Source of the DNA: Atopomonas hussainii
GTDB taxonomy: Bacteria > Pseudomonadota > Gammaproteobacteria > Pseudomonadales > Pseudomonadaceae
Assembly: GCF_900109735.1 (NCBI RefSeq)
Contig: NZ_FOAS01000010.1
Span: 62,001 to 126,000, forward strand
Length of the DNA stretch: 64,000 nt
Direction: 5' to 3'
Shown: positions 12,032 through 23,262 of the stretch, in pieces
Layout of the letters: each line of letters starts with the position of its first letter
Position numbering within the stretch: the stretch's first letter is position 1
The notes under the pieces: model-generated
Told to the model about the DNA's origin: nothing
Databases searched by the model: none
What the model saw: only the letters and a program-made list of their open reading frames with translations
Made by a program: the position numbers and the translations under genes

Positions 12032-14023
12032 GTGAACACGGAAAATCACTCCCAAACCGCCGCGTTTCTCTGGTCGATTGCCGACCTGTTGCGCGGCGAC
12101 TTTAAGCAGTCGCAGTACGGTCGAATCATCCTGCCGTTTACTTTGCTGCGTCGAATGGAGTGTGTGCTCGCCCCTACGAAAGACGCCGTTATTAGCGAAT
12201 CCTATGCGCAAGTTGGGCGGCCTGATCTGGTGCGCGAGCGGCTGTTGCTCCGTGCGGCTGGGCAGCAGTTTTTCAATGCCTCCAAGCTGAGCCTCGGCAC
12301 GCTGTCCGACACCCAGACCGCCGCCGACCTGATGAGCTATGTGCAGTCCTTCAGCAAGGACGCCCGCGAGATCTTCGAGCACTTCCACTTCGAAGACTTC
12401 GTACAGCAGCTCGCCGCCGCCAACCTGCTCTATCAGGTGGTGCAGCGCTTTGCCGCCACCGACCTCAGCCCTGAGCGCATCAGCAACTTTGGCATGGGCA
12501 TCATCTTCGAAGAGCTGATCCGCAAGTTCGCGGAAAGCTCCAACGAAACCGCCGGGGAGCACTTCACCCCGCGCGATATCGTGCATCTGACCACCTCGCT
12601 GGTGATCACCGGGCAGGACGACAAGCTCAAGCCCAACAGCATCGTCACCATCTACGACCCGACTGCCGGCACCGGCGGCTTTCTCTCCGAGGGCGACGAG
12701 TACATCCAGTCCATCAGCCAGCAAGTCACCGTGTCGCTGCATGGGCAGGAGCTCAACCCCGAGTCTTTCGCTATTTGTAAGGCCGACATGCTGATCAAGG
12801 GGCAGGACGTCTCCAACATCAAGCTGGGCAACACCTTGTCGGACGATCAGCTGGCAGGTAACCACTTCGACTTCATGCTCAGCAATCCACCGTTCGGCGT
12901 GGAGTGGAAGAAGGTACAAAAGCAGATCCTTGATGAGCACAGCGAGAAGGGCTTTAACGGCCGCTTCGGGCCGGGCCTGCCGCGCGTGTCCGATGGCTCG
13001 CTGCTGTTCCTCTTGCACCTGGTCAGCAAGATGCGTGATCCGCGTGCCGACGGTAGCAACAAGGGTGGCTCGCGCATCGGCATCATCCTCAACGGCTCGC
13101 CGCTGTTTACCGGTGGCGCCGGTTCGGGCGAGTCGGAGATTCGCCGCTACCTGCTGCAGAACGATCTGGTCGAGGCCATCATCGCCCTGCCCACCGACAT
13201 GTTTTACAACACCGGCATCGCCACCTATGTGTGGGTGCTGAGCAACCACAAAGCCGCCGCGCGCCAGGGCAAGGTGCAGTTGATCGATGGCAGCCAGCAC
13301 TTCGCCAAGATGCGCAAGTCGCTCGGCAGCAAACGCCAGTACATCACCGACGAGCAAATCGACGAGCTGGTGCGCCTGTATGGCCGTTTCGAGCAAACCG
13401 CGCAGAGCAAAATCTTCCCCGTCGAGGCTTTCGGCTACCGGCGCATCACCGTCGAGCGTCCGCTGCGCCTGAGCTTTCAGGTCACCGCCGAACGCATCGC
13501 CAAGGTGCAAGAAGAAAAAGCCATTCAAAAGCTCGAACCCGCCGCCCTTCAGCGCTTGCTCAATGCTCTTAACAGCATGGATGCCAGCGCCGTGCACCTA
13601 AGCCGCGATGCGTTCAGCAAACTGTTGAAAAAGACCCTCGGCAACCATGACTTCTTCCCCAGCACGCCAGAGCTTAAAGCCTTGCTAAACGCCTTCGGCG
13701 CACGTGACCCCGAAGCCGAGATTTGCCGCAGCAAAGGCCAGCCTGAACCCGACACCGGCCTGCGCGACTACGAGAACGTGCCTCTGGGCGAGTCGGTGTA
13801 CGACTATTTCGAGCGCGAAGTGAAACCTCATGTGCCGGATGCCTGGATCGACGAGAGCAAAACGGATGCGCAAGACGGCGAAGTCGGCGTGGTCGGCTTC
13901 GAGATTCCCTTTAACCGGCACTTCTACGTGTTCCAGCCGCCGCGCCCGCTCGAAGAAATCGACCGCGACCTGAAAGCCTGCACCGACCGCATCAAACAAA
14001 TGATCGAGGGCCTCTCGGCATGA
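12032..14023 (+). CDS. hsdM: Type I restriction-modification DNA methyltransferase subunit
   Basis: HsdM is the N6-adenine methylating subunit that acts with HsdS. The 663-residue protein has the HsdM_N helical domain (residues about 8-150), the SAM-binding motif DPTAGTGGF from residue 209 and the catalytic NPPF at residues 285-288. The start is a GTG at 12032 preceded by AGGAG at 12019-12023. The C-terminus, after residue about 510, adds a helical and acidic extension, making it longer than the classic 520-residue EcoKI subunit. It is the first gene of the hsdM-abiF-hsdS-hsdR block, but a terminator-like structure separates it from the other three. Confidence 0.95.
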   Translation: MNTENHSQTAAFLWSIADLLRGDFKQSQYGRIILPFTLLRRMECVLAPTKDAVISESYAQVGRPDLVRERLLLRAAGQQFFNASKLSLGTLSDTQTAADLMSYVQSFSKDAREIFEHFHFEDFVQQLAAANLLYQVVQRFAATDLSPERISNFGMGIIFEELIRKFAESSNETAGEHFTPRDIVHLTTSLVITGQDDKLKPNSIVTIYDPTAGTGGFLSEGDEYIQSISQQVTVSLHGQELNPESFAICKADMLIKGQDVSNIKLGNTLSDDQLAGNHFDFMLSNPPFGVEWKKVQKQILDEHSEKGFNGRFGPGLPRVSDGSLLFLLHLVSKMRDPRADGSNKGGSRIGIILNGSPLFTGGAGSGESEIRRYLLQNDLVEAIIALPTDMFYNTGIATYVWVLSNHKAAARQGKVQLIDGSQHFAKMRKSLGSKRQYITDEQIDELVRLYGRFEQTAQSKIFPVEAFGYRRITVERPLRLSFQVTAERIAKVQEEKAIQKLEPAALQRLLNALNSMDASAVHLSRDAFSKLLKKTLGNHDFFPSTPELKALLNAFGARDPEAEICRSKGQPEPDTGLRDYENVPLGESVYDYFEREVKPHVPDAWIDESKTDAQDGEVGVVGFEIPFNRHFYVFQPPRPLEEIDRDLKACTDRIKQMIEGLSA

Positions 14024-14118
14024 CAAATTTGTCGGGAACAAATTTGAACAACGGCATAGCCGTTGGCCCGAAGGGCGAGGGCATGGATTGCCCGAGTACA
14101 AGTGCGGGAACAAATTTG
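14022..14118 (+). repeat. Three ACAAATTTG repeats with a palindrome upstream of the abiF RNA promoter
   Basis: ACAAATTTG occurs at 14023-14031, 14038-14046 and 14110-14118. The first is part of a perfect 12-bp palindrome, GACAAATTTGTC (14022-14033), which overlaps the hsdM stop codon. The other two lie inside an identical 13-base GGGAACAAATTTG (14034-14046 and 14106-14118). Between them is a perfect 7-bp hairpin, CAACGGC-ATA-GCCGTTG (14049-14065), and a smaller GGGCA/TGCCC hairpin (14079-14093). They could be operators or part of a longer structured RNA; I cannot decide which. Confidence 0.75.
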
Positions 14119-14122
14119 CAAC

Positions 14123-14150
14123 TTGCCTATCAGGCATCGCTGGGTATACT
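14123..14150 (+). promoter_or_regulatory. Predicted sigma-70 promoter of the abiF-linked RNA
   Basis: A TTGCCT at 14123-14128 and a TATACT at 14145-14150 are separated by 16 bp, close to the sigma-70 -35/-10 consensus. Transcription would start near 14157, directly before a terminator hairpin. The promoter lies just after the third ACAAATTTG repeat. Confidence 0.6.
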
Positions 14151-14156
14151 TGCACC

Positions 14157-14206
14157 CAACACACCCGCCATGCCTCTCTCGGAAGCACACTTTGGCGGGT
14201 TTTTTG
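14157..14206 (+). ncRNA. Predicted short RNA upstream of abiF
   Basis: From the predicted start near 14157, a transcript of about 50 nt would end in the T-run at 14200-14206. It would consist of a short leader, a 7-bp stem (CCCGCCA at 14164-14170 with TGGCGGG at 14193-14199) and a 22-base loop. No reading frame of note lies inside it. A conserved RNA motif upstream of abiF genes (the abiF RNA motif) has been described by comparative genomics, and AbiF-type proteins have been linked to RNA antitoxins, as I recall. Position, own promoter and own terminator fit that pattern. The RNA could instead begin farther upstream and include the repeats from 14022. Confidence 0.5.
14164..14206 (+). terminator. 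Intrinsic terminator between hsdM and abiF
   Basis: CCCGCCA (14164-14170) pairs with TGGCGGG (14193-14199) and is followed by a run of seven Ts at 14200-14206, only 16 bases before the abiF ATG. It would end the short RNA and also limit read-through from hsdM into abiF-hsdS-hsdR. Confidence 0.75.
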
Positions 14207-14222
14207 TTTCTGGGGCGCGAGC

Positions 14223-15203
14223 ATGAGCCGCTTCCACAAGCCAGCCCACAGCATCGACGAGCAGATCGCCACGCTGCGCAGCCGCGGCCTAGTCATTGAT
14301 GACGAAGCCAGCACCCGTCACTACCTCGCCAACATCAGTTATTTCCGCCTGTCGGCCTACACACGGCCGCTCTATCAGCCGGGTTCAGCAGAGCACCAGT
14401 TTCTGCACAACACCCACTTTGCAGACGTGCTGCGCCTGTATGTGTTTGACCGGGAACTGCGGCTACTGCTGCTGGATGCCATCGAACGGCTTGAAATTGC
14501 CCTGCGTGCCCAACTGGGCAATACCCTGGCCGAACACCACCAACCGCATGGTTATCTCAACGCGGATATTTTCGATACGCGCTACAACCATGCTTGGCTG
14601 CTAGGCAAACTGGAGCAGGCAGCCAAAGGCCGTGAGGTCGAGTCGTTTCTGACGCACTACCGGCGTAAATACACCAATGCCCCTAGCCAGCCGCCGATCT
14701 GGATGGCTCTGGAGCTGCTGACCTTCAAGGAAGTATCTACCCTGCTCGCCAACCTGCGCCTGCCGACGGATACCCAACGGATAGAGCGTCACTTCGGCGT
14801 GAAGATGCCGGTGTTGCGCTCTTGGTTCCGCAGCCTGTCAGACCTGCGCAATGTTTGCGCCCATCATGGCCGGGTCTGGAACCGTGAATTTGGCAGCCGC
14901 CCGGAACTACCCCGCAAAGCCCCGGCAGGCTGGCCGAACATACCCGAGGGCATCGAAACCGGCGCGCAGGCGCATCCCGGGCAACGCCTTGACCCCCGTC
15001 GCCGGCTCTACTTGCAACTGGTCGTGATCGAAACCCTGATGCGGGTCGTGTCACCCGCCAGTCAATGGGCCGAGCGCCTCGTGGCCCTGCTGGATCAATA
15101 CCCACAAGTGTCTCTCCCTCACATGGGCTTTCCGGGGCGCTGGGCTACCGAGCCGTTTTGGCAGGCGGCAGTGAACAGTGCGCGAGAAGGAATAAAAGCA
15201 TGA
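14223..15203 (+). CDS. Abi_2 family abortive-infection protein (AbiD/AbiF type, HEPN)
   Basis: Abi_2 proteins (lactococcal AbiD/AbiF group) cause abortive phage infection and are predicted HEPN ribonucleases. The 326-residue protein has the family opening KPAHSIDEQIATLRSRGLVI, a central YFRLSAY and FDRELRLLLLDAIERLEIALRAQ, and the HEPN motif R209-N-V-C-A-H214 (R-x4-H). The tail carries LPHMGFPGRW. The ATG at 14223 was chosen because upstream in-frame codons cover the terminator and RNA region. Its stop overlaps the hsdS start (ATGA at 15200-15203), so it is coupled to the specificity subunit. It therefore belongs to the restriction locus rather than being a chance neighbour. Confidence 0.88.
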   Translation: MSRFHKPAHSIDEQIATLRSRGLVIDDEASTRHYLANISYFRLSAYTRPLYQPGSAEHQFLHNTHFADVLRLYVFDRELRLLLLDAIERLEIALRAQLGNTLAEHHQPHGYLNADIFDTRYNHAWLLGKLEQAAKGREVESFLTHYRRKYTNAPSQPPIWMALELLTFKEVSTLLANLRLPTDTQRIERHFGVKMPVLRSWFRSLSDLRNVCAHHGRVWNREFGSRPELPRKAPAGWPNIPEGIETGAQAHPGQRLDPRRRLYLQLVVIETLMRVVSPASQWAERLVALLDQYPQVSLPHMGFPGRWATEPFWQAAVNSAREGIKA

Positions 15204-16537
15204 GTTTTCCGAAGTATCCGGTGTACAAGGATTCAGGGGTTCAGTGGCTGGGGGAGGTGCCGGAGCATTGGGCACTTAAGCGCCTTGGCCATTTCTTCGA
15301 TGAGCGCCGCGAAAGGGCCAGTGATACTGAGTTCGAGCCTTTGTCAGTCACCAAGCATGGAATTGTTCCCCGGCTTGAAAGCGCAGCAAAAACACAGGAC
15401 GGCGACAATCGGAAGAAGGTGCTGGCGGGCGATTTTGTTATCAATAGCCGCTCTGATCGAAAGGGCTCATCCGGGCTATCACCACTCGATGGCTCGGTTT
15501 CGTTGATATGTACCGTATTAATCCCGACTGGATTACACGGCCCATACATCCATCACTTATTCAGAAGCGAGCTGTTTCAAGAGGAATATTACCGTTGGGG
15601 TAAGGGGATAGTTGCTGACCTTTGGAGCACGAATTTTTCTGACATGAAGAATATTGTGCTGGGCGTTCCTTCTGAGGCGGAACAAACCCAAATCGCCCGC
15701 TTCCTCGACCACGAAACCGCCCGCATCGACGCGCTGATCGAAGAGCAGCAGCGCCTGATCGAGCTGCTCAAGGAAAAGCGCCAGGCCGTGATCTCCCACG
15801 CCGTCACCAAAGGCCTCGACCCGACGGTGTCGATGAAAGACTCCGGTGTGGAGTGGCTGGGCGAAGTGCCGGCGCATTGGGTGGTATCAAAGTTGAAGTT
15901 CATGACGGATCGCGTTGTTGACTGTCCTCATGAAACTCCGAATTACGATCCGGATGGGAATTACCTTGTTATTCGGACGGCGGATATTGATCAAGGAACT
16001 CTGAAGCCCGAGCAAATGTATCGTTTAGATCGGAATGAGTATGTGCATCGCACTCGCCGAGCGTCTTTAGAGAAGAGTGACATCGTTTATGGACGAGAAG
16101 GCGAAAGATGGGGGCATGCCGCCTTGATTCCAGAGTCTGATCTATATGCACTCGGGCAGAGGATGATGCAGTTTAGAGTGAGCGCCCATGTTTGCCCTGA
16201 GTACTTCATGTTTCAGCTCAACTCTATTGCCGTTTATAGGCAGGGCGAAGTCGATACGGTTGGAGCCACATCACCTCATGTGAATATCTCAACCATTATC
16301 AATTATCAAATGATGATTCCTCCGAAGGAGGAGCAGACTCGCATTTCCAACTATTTGAACAAGACGCTCCGAGATTTGGATAGCTTGATCAACGAGTCAA
16401 CGGATGCCATGGGACTACTCCAAGAGCGTCGCTCCGCCCTTATCTCCGCCGCCGTCACCGGCAAGATCGATGTACGCGACTGGCAGCCCCCGGTCAGTAC
16501 TCAAGCCCCAAAATTTGAAGTAGCAGAGGCCGTATAA
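15200..16537 (+). CDS. hsdS: Type I restriction-modification specificity subunit
   Basis: HsdS recognises the bipartite target for both methylation and cleavage. The 445-residue protein is a clear internal duplication. Each half starts with a near-identical block (KDSGVQWLGEVPEHW at about residues 10-24, KDSGVEWLGEVPAHW at about residues 213-227), continues with a variable target-recognition domain, and ends with a helical spacer (QIARFLDHETARIDALIEEQQRLIELLKEKRQAVI, in parts, and RISNYLNKTLRDLDSLI). The recognition-domain DNA (about 15290-15650 and 15890-16400) is clearly AT-richer than the spacers, as expected for exchanged domains. The start at 15200 overlaps the abiF stop. The target sequence cannot be predicted. 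Confidence 0.94.
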   Translation: MSFPKYPVYKDSGVQWLGEVPEHWALKRLGHFFDERRERASDTEFEPLSVTKHGIVPRLESAAKTQDGDNRKKVLAGDFVINSRSDRKGSSGLSPLDGSVSLICTVLIPTGLHGPYIHHLFRSELFQEEYYRWGKGIVADLWSTNFSDMKNIVLGVPSEAEQTQIARFLDHETARIDALIEEQQRLIELLKEKRQAVISHAVTKGLDPTVSMKDSGVEWLGEVPAHWVVSKLKFMTDRVVDCPHETPNYDPDGNYLVIRTADIDQGTLKPEQMYRLDRNEYVHRTRRASLEKSDIVYGREGERWGHAALIPESDLYALGQRMMQFRVSAHVCPEYFMFQLNSIAVYRQGEVDTVGATSPHVNISTIINYQMMIPPKEEQTRISNYLNKTLRDLDSLINESTDAMGLLQERRSALISAAVTGKIDVRDWQPPVSTQAPKFEVAEAV

Positions 16538-19723
<3,186 letters not shown>

Positions 19724-19775
19724 ATAGGCTGCCATTGAGTCAGGCCAGCACTGTCATCGGGAGAGCGTAAGTAGG

Positions 19776-20984
19776 TTAGCGTTTGCAGGCCAGCAGCAAA
19801 GCATTACGCGGCGTCAGGCTGCTGGGGCAAAAGGTGCCCAGTTGCACGCGGTAGCCTTGTTCCTCAAGAAACAGCGCGCGGTCGAGCAGTAGCCACAGCT
19901 CCAGCGGGCGGCGGAACAGGTTGCCGAGCAGCTCAAGATTGCGGATTTGCGCTAAGCGCGCCCAGCCTTGGGCCTCCAGCGCGTCGTCGCTGGGGCTGAG
20001 CGGCAGTTCTAGCTCACGATACTCGGCGACTTTTTCTGCCCACTGATGAAACGGCAAGCCCAGCCATTTGCTGGCGATTGACGGGGTGGCTTGTTGCGCG
20101 CTGGTGCCTAAGCGTTGCTGGCAGAGTTGGCCGAAGGCTAGGCGGCGGGCCATGGATTGGTCGCGCAGGCGGCGCGCGCGCTGTCCCGCATTGACGCTTT
20201 CACGCAGGGTTAAACGTAAGTCGGCACGGCTGAGCTGCAGCTGCGCCTGTTGCGCAGCGTGGGACAGCGGCTGGTAATCGGGCCCGTCGATGCGGTTGTA
20301 GCAGCAGGGCGCGACAGCCAGCTGGGTGCAGTTCGCTTGACTGGCTAAGCGCAGCAGCTGCAGGTGCAGCTCGCCGCAAGCGTGCAGGGCCACGGGGCTG
20401 TGCTCGGCTTGTAGTTGCGCGGCGCAGTCGGCGGCGAGTACGTCTTGCACATGATGGCTGGCGCAGAGGTTGTGTTCGTTGGTTAAACGACGCGCTTCAT
20501 CAACTAGCGCGGCGTCCCATTCCAAGCTGGTCAGCTCGCCGCCTAGGCGGTGCAGCAGATGGCGGCCAAGGTGGCTTTTGCCGCTGCACCAGTCCAACCA
20601 GTGGGTGTTGTTGCTCGCTTGCGGCAAGATGCTGGCGAAGGCGTCGATTTGTTGCCATTTGCGTCCGGGAATATCCACCGCGTAGCGCGCCGCTACAGTG
20701 TTTTGGCTGTGCGTCGGCAGGGCGTCGAGCTGGCCGAGTTGCACAGATTCGGCGGCCAAGGCGCTAAATGGCGTGGGGGCGCTGCGCAGTAAATGCGGCT
20801 GGCCTTGATAGCGCTCGGCATGCTCGAGGGTTTGTTCGCGTAGCCACTGAGCAAGCTCGGGGTAAGCGCTTTCCCAACTCAGTTGCGCATGGGTAAACGG
20901 CGCTTCTTGCCACAGCGGGCGATGCTGGCAGAGCCAGTGGTCGAGGGCGGCGAAGCGTTCGCGCAGGGCGGGGCCGGTTAGCAC
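19776..20984 (-). CDS. Class I SAM-dependent methyltransferase (Methyltransf_32-like)
   Basis: The 402-residue protein has a central Rossmann methyltransferase core. WLDWCSGKSHLGRHLL is motif I, LTSLEWDAALVDEARRL is the motif II acid region, and ALHACGELHLQLLR plus APCCYNRI match the HACGxL...CCY pattern of the PF13679 group, which includes eukaryotic TRM13/METTL25-like proteins. The flanking regions are alpha-helical and less conserved. The substrate is unknown; an RNA target is one possibility based on distant family members. The start is uncertain: GTG at 20984 lacks a good ribosome site, and the frame stays open for some codons upstream. Confidence 0.75.
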   Translation of the reverse strand: MLTGPALRERFAALDHWLCQHRPLWQEAPFTHAQLSWESAYPELAQWLREQTLEHAERYQGQPHLLRSAPTPFSALAAESVQLGQLDALPTHSQNTVAARYAVDIPGRKWQQIDAFASILPQASNNTHWLDWCSGKSHLGRHLLHRLGGELTSLEWDAALVDEARRLTNEHNLCASHHVQDVLAADCAAQLQAEHSPVALHACGELHLQLLRLASQANCTQLAVAPCCYNRIDGPDYQPLSHAAQQAQLQLSRADLRLTLRESVNAGQRARRLRDQSMARRLAFGQLCQQRLGTSAQQATPSIASKWLGLPFHQWAEKVAEYRELELPLSPSDDALEAQGWARLAQIRNLELLGNLFRRPLELWLLLDRALFLEEQGYRVQLGTFCPSSLTPRNALLLACKR

Positions 20985-21010
20985 AGTAGGCTCAGGAATG
21001 TTCTACAAAG

Positions 21011-21039
21011 AAAAACGGCGCCGATTGTAGCGGCGCCGT
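21011..21039 (-). terminator. Intrinsic terminator after the aot operon
   Basis: A 9-bp perfect stem, ACGGCGCCG (21015-21023) with CGGCGCCGT (21031-21039), has a 7-base loop. On the minus strand it is followed by a T-run (As at 21011-21015 on the plus strand), placing it right after aotM. Confidence 0.85.
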
Positions 21040-21062
21040 GGTGATTCTGCATGGCTAGAGGA

Positions 21063-21755
21063 CTAGCGGCCTTGCAGCATATCGACGCGTAGTTTGTGCT
21101 CGATGAAGCGGAAAATACGCGTAAGGCCAATGGTGATGGCTAGGTAAAGTAGTGCGGCCACGATATAGAAGAATTCATTCTCATAGGTCCGAGCACTGAT
21201 AGTTTTTGCCTGTCCCATGATGTCCAAGAGAGTGACTGTATAGACCACGGCGCTGGCTTTGAGCATGAGGATCACCTCGTTGCTATAGGCCGGGAGGCCA
21301 ATGCGCGCGGCACGAGGCAGCACGATGTACAGCATGGATTGCACGCGTGACATGCCCAGTGCGCGGGCAGCTTCTACTTCGCCGCTAGGCACGGACTGAA
21401 TAGCGCCACGAAGAATTTCGGCAATGTAGGCAGTGGTATGCAGTGTCATCGTTAGAAGAGCACACCAATATGGGTCGCGAAGGTAGGTCCACGCCCAGCT
21501 CTGACGGACTGCTTCAAACTGTGACAGGCCGTAATAGACCATAAACAATTGCAGTAGCAGCGGCGTGCCACGGAAGAAGAAGATGTAGGCGTAGGGAATA
21601 GACCGCACCCACGGCTTGCTCGATGCGCGCGCGATGCCCATTGGGATGGCCAGAATTAGGCCCGCAATGACTGCGATAGTGACCAGCTCCAATGTAAGGC
21701 CGGCACCATCTAGCATCTTCGGTAGCCATTTATCGAAGAATGTTTCCCAATTCAT
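21063..21755 (-). CDS. aotM: Arginine/ornithine ABC transporter permease AotM
   Basis: This is an inner-membrane permease of the HisMQ family. The 230-residue protein has about five transmembrane helices and the cytoplasmic EAA loop (SGEVEAARALGMSRVQSMLYIVLPRA, in parts near residues 127-150) that contacts the ATPase. It starts four bases inside the end of aotQ, so the two permeases are coupled. The pair forms the membrane channel for the AotJ-binding protein. Specificity is assigned from the close match of the neighbouring AotJ to its P. aeruginosa counterpart. Confidence 0.9.
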   Translation of the reverse strand: MNWETFFDKWLPKMLDGAGLTLELVTIAVIAGLILAIPMGIARASSKPWVRSIPYAYIFFFRGTPLLLQLFMVYYGLSQFEAVRQSWAWTYLRDPYWCALLTMTLHTTAYIAEILRGAIQSVPSGEVEAARALGMSRVQSMLYIVLPRAARIGLPAYSNEVILMLKASAVVYTVTLLDIMGQAKTISARTYENEFFYIVAALLYLAITIGLTRIFRFIEHKLRVDMLQGR

Positions 21756-22444
21756 ACTTCATTCCTCGTAAAACCTTGGGCCGCTCGTTTTTCAAAGAAA
21801 TGCATCGCAATCATCACAAGTATGGTAAGGCTTAGGTAAATCAGAGCTGCTATGAGGTAGAAGGTGAATGGGAGCTTTGTGCCGTTCTTCGCGATTTCTG
21901 CTGCACGCATGATTTCGGTAAGCGAGATAAGTGACACTAGGGCGGTGTCTTTGAGCAGAATCAGATACAGATTGCCCAAGCCCGGTAAGGCGATGCGCCA
22001 CACTTGGGGTAGGGTGATGCGCCAGAAGATCCGCAGGCTAGAAAGCCCCACGGCTAAACCCGCTTCGCGATGGCCTTTGGGGATAGACAGTAGCGCGCCG
22101 CGAAAGACCTCGCTGGAATAGGCCCCAAAACACAGCGCTAAAGCCAGCGTGCCCGCCGCGAATGGGTTTAAAGCCAGCTCAGGATTGCCAAAGAAACTGC
22201 CAAGGTAATTCAGCGCGGTAACCGTACTGTAGTAGGCCATCAACACCCACAGGGTTTCCGGTACGCCACGCACTATGGTGGTGTAACTGCCACCTAAAAA
22301 GCGCGCGAATGCATTGCTGGAAGTCTTGCCGGCGGCGCCTAACAGGCCAAACAGCAGGCCTAAGGCCACGGAGGCCAGCGACAGCTTGACGGTCATCCAC
22401 GTCCCCGCCAGCAGGGACGGACCGAAACCTTGTAAGTCAATCAT
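21752..22444 (-). CDS. aotQ: Arginine/ornithine ABC transporter permease AotQ
   Basis: This second HisMQ-family permease has 230 residues and begins MIDLQGFGPSLLAGTWMTVKLSLASV. It carries the EAA loop PKGHREAGLAVGLSSLRIFWRITLPQ near residues 123-148. It pairs with AotM to make the heteromeric channel. It lies between aotJ (49-bp gap) and aotM (4-bp overlap) in the same operon. Confidence 0.9.
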   Translation of the reverse strand: MIDLQGFGPSLLAGTWMTVKLSLASVALGLLFGLLGAAGKTSSNAFARFLGGSYTTIVRGVPETLWVLMAYYSTVTALNYLGSFFGNPELALNPFAAGTLALALCFGAYSSEVFRGALLSIPKGHREAGLAVGLSSLRIFWRITLPQVWRIALPGLGNLYLILLKDTALVSLISLTEIMRAAEIAKNGTKLPFTFYLIAALIYLSLTILVMIAMHFFEKRAAQGFTRNEV

Positions 22445-22493
22445 GCAGAGAACCTAGCAGCGGGCGCCGCACGAGGCGGCGCCGCTAAGCGCA

Positions 22494-23249
22494 TCAATAG
22501 ATGCTGAACGGGAAGTACTTGTCGTTGATCTTCTTGTAGGTGCCGTCAGCGACGATGTCTTTGATGGCTTGGTTCAGCTTGTTGCGCAGGTCGTCTTCGC
22601 CTTTACGCACGGCGATGCCGATCTTGTCGTTTTCAAACACAGGGTCGCCTTTGAATTCGAAGTCTTTACCGGCTTCGCTCTTCAGCCATTCCCAGTTAAC
22701 GAACTTGTCGCCCAGTACGCCATCCAGACGGCCGCTGGACAGGTCCAGATAGGCGTTTTCTTGGGTGTCATACAGTTTGATGGTCACGGTGTCGGCCAGA
22801 TTGTCTTCCAGCCACTGGCCGGCGATGGTGGCGCGCTGGGCACCGATGATCTTGCCTTTCAGGCTGGCTTCTTCGGTGTCGAAATCAGAAGACTTCGGCG
22901 CGATGAACTGCAGCTTGTTGGTGTAGTAGGGCTCGGTGAAGTCCACCGCTTGCTTGCGCTCGTCGGTAATCGACATAGAAGCAATGATCATGTCGAACTT
23001 CTTGGCGTTCAGGGCTGGAATGATGCCGTCCCAGTCGGAGGTGACCACTTCGCACTCGCTGCCCATCTTGGCGCACAGGGCTTGGCCGATCTCAAGGTCG
23101 AAACCGACCACAGCGCCGCTGGCGTCGATCAGGTTGAAGGGAGGGTAGGCGCCTTCGGTGCCCAGCTTGATTTTGTCGGCGGCGATGGCCTGAGTACCAA
23201 ATGCGAGTGTGGCCGCAGCGGCCAACAGGATCTTCTTATAGTGACGCAT
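22494..23249 (-). CDS. aotJ: Arginine/ornithine periplasmic binding protein AotJ
   Basis: This is the periplasmic receptor of the basic amino acid transporter. The 251-residue precursor has a Sec signal peptide (KKILLAAAATLAFGTQAIAA, cleaved after AIA-A). The mature protein begins DKIKLGTEGAYPPFN, contains the ligand-contact block ITDERKQAVDFTEPYYTNKL and ends YKKINDKYFPFSIY. From memory this closely resembles P. aeruginosa AotJ. The ATG at 23249 sits directly before the signal peptide; the open frame upstream of it is not coding-like. Confidence 0.93.
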   Translation of the reverse strand: MRHYKKILLAAAATLAFGTQAIAADKIKLGTEGAYPPFNLIDASGAVVGFDLEIGQALCAKMGSECEVVTSDWDGIIPALNAKKFDMIIASMSITDERKQAVDFTEPYYTNKLQFIAPKSSDFDTEEASLKGKIIGAQRATIAGQWLEDNLADTVTIKLYDTQENAYLDLSSGRLDGVLGDKFVNWEWLKSEAGKDFEFKGDPVFENDKIGIAVRKGEDDLRNKLNQAIKDIVADGTYKKINDKYFPFSIY

Positions 23250-23262
23250 GGGGTGTCGCTCC

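Noticed and set aside
12017..13597. A 526-codon open frame antisense to hsdM
   Set aside because: It lies wholly opposite the well-supported hsdM and has no recognisable domain; GC-rich genes often leave long open antisense frames.
14020..14226. A 68-codon open frame between hsdM and abiF
   Set aside because: It crosses the repeats, promoter and terminator and has no recognisable protein features; an RNA or control region explains the stretch better.
19724..19775. A repeat of the tRNA-Thr 3' end after hsdR marking an integrated element
   Set aside because: I looked for the T-loop and acceptor bases and found no match.
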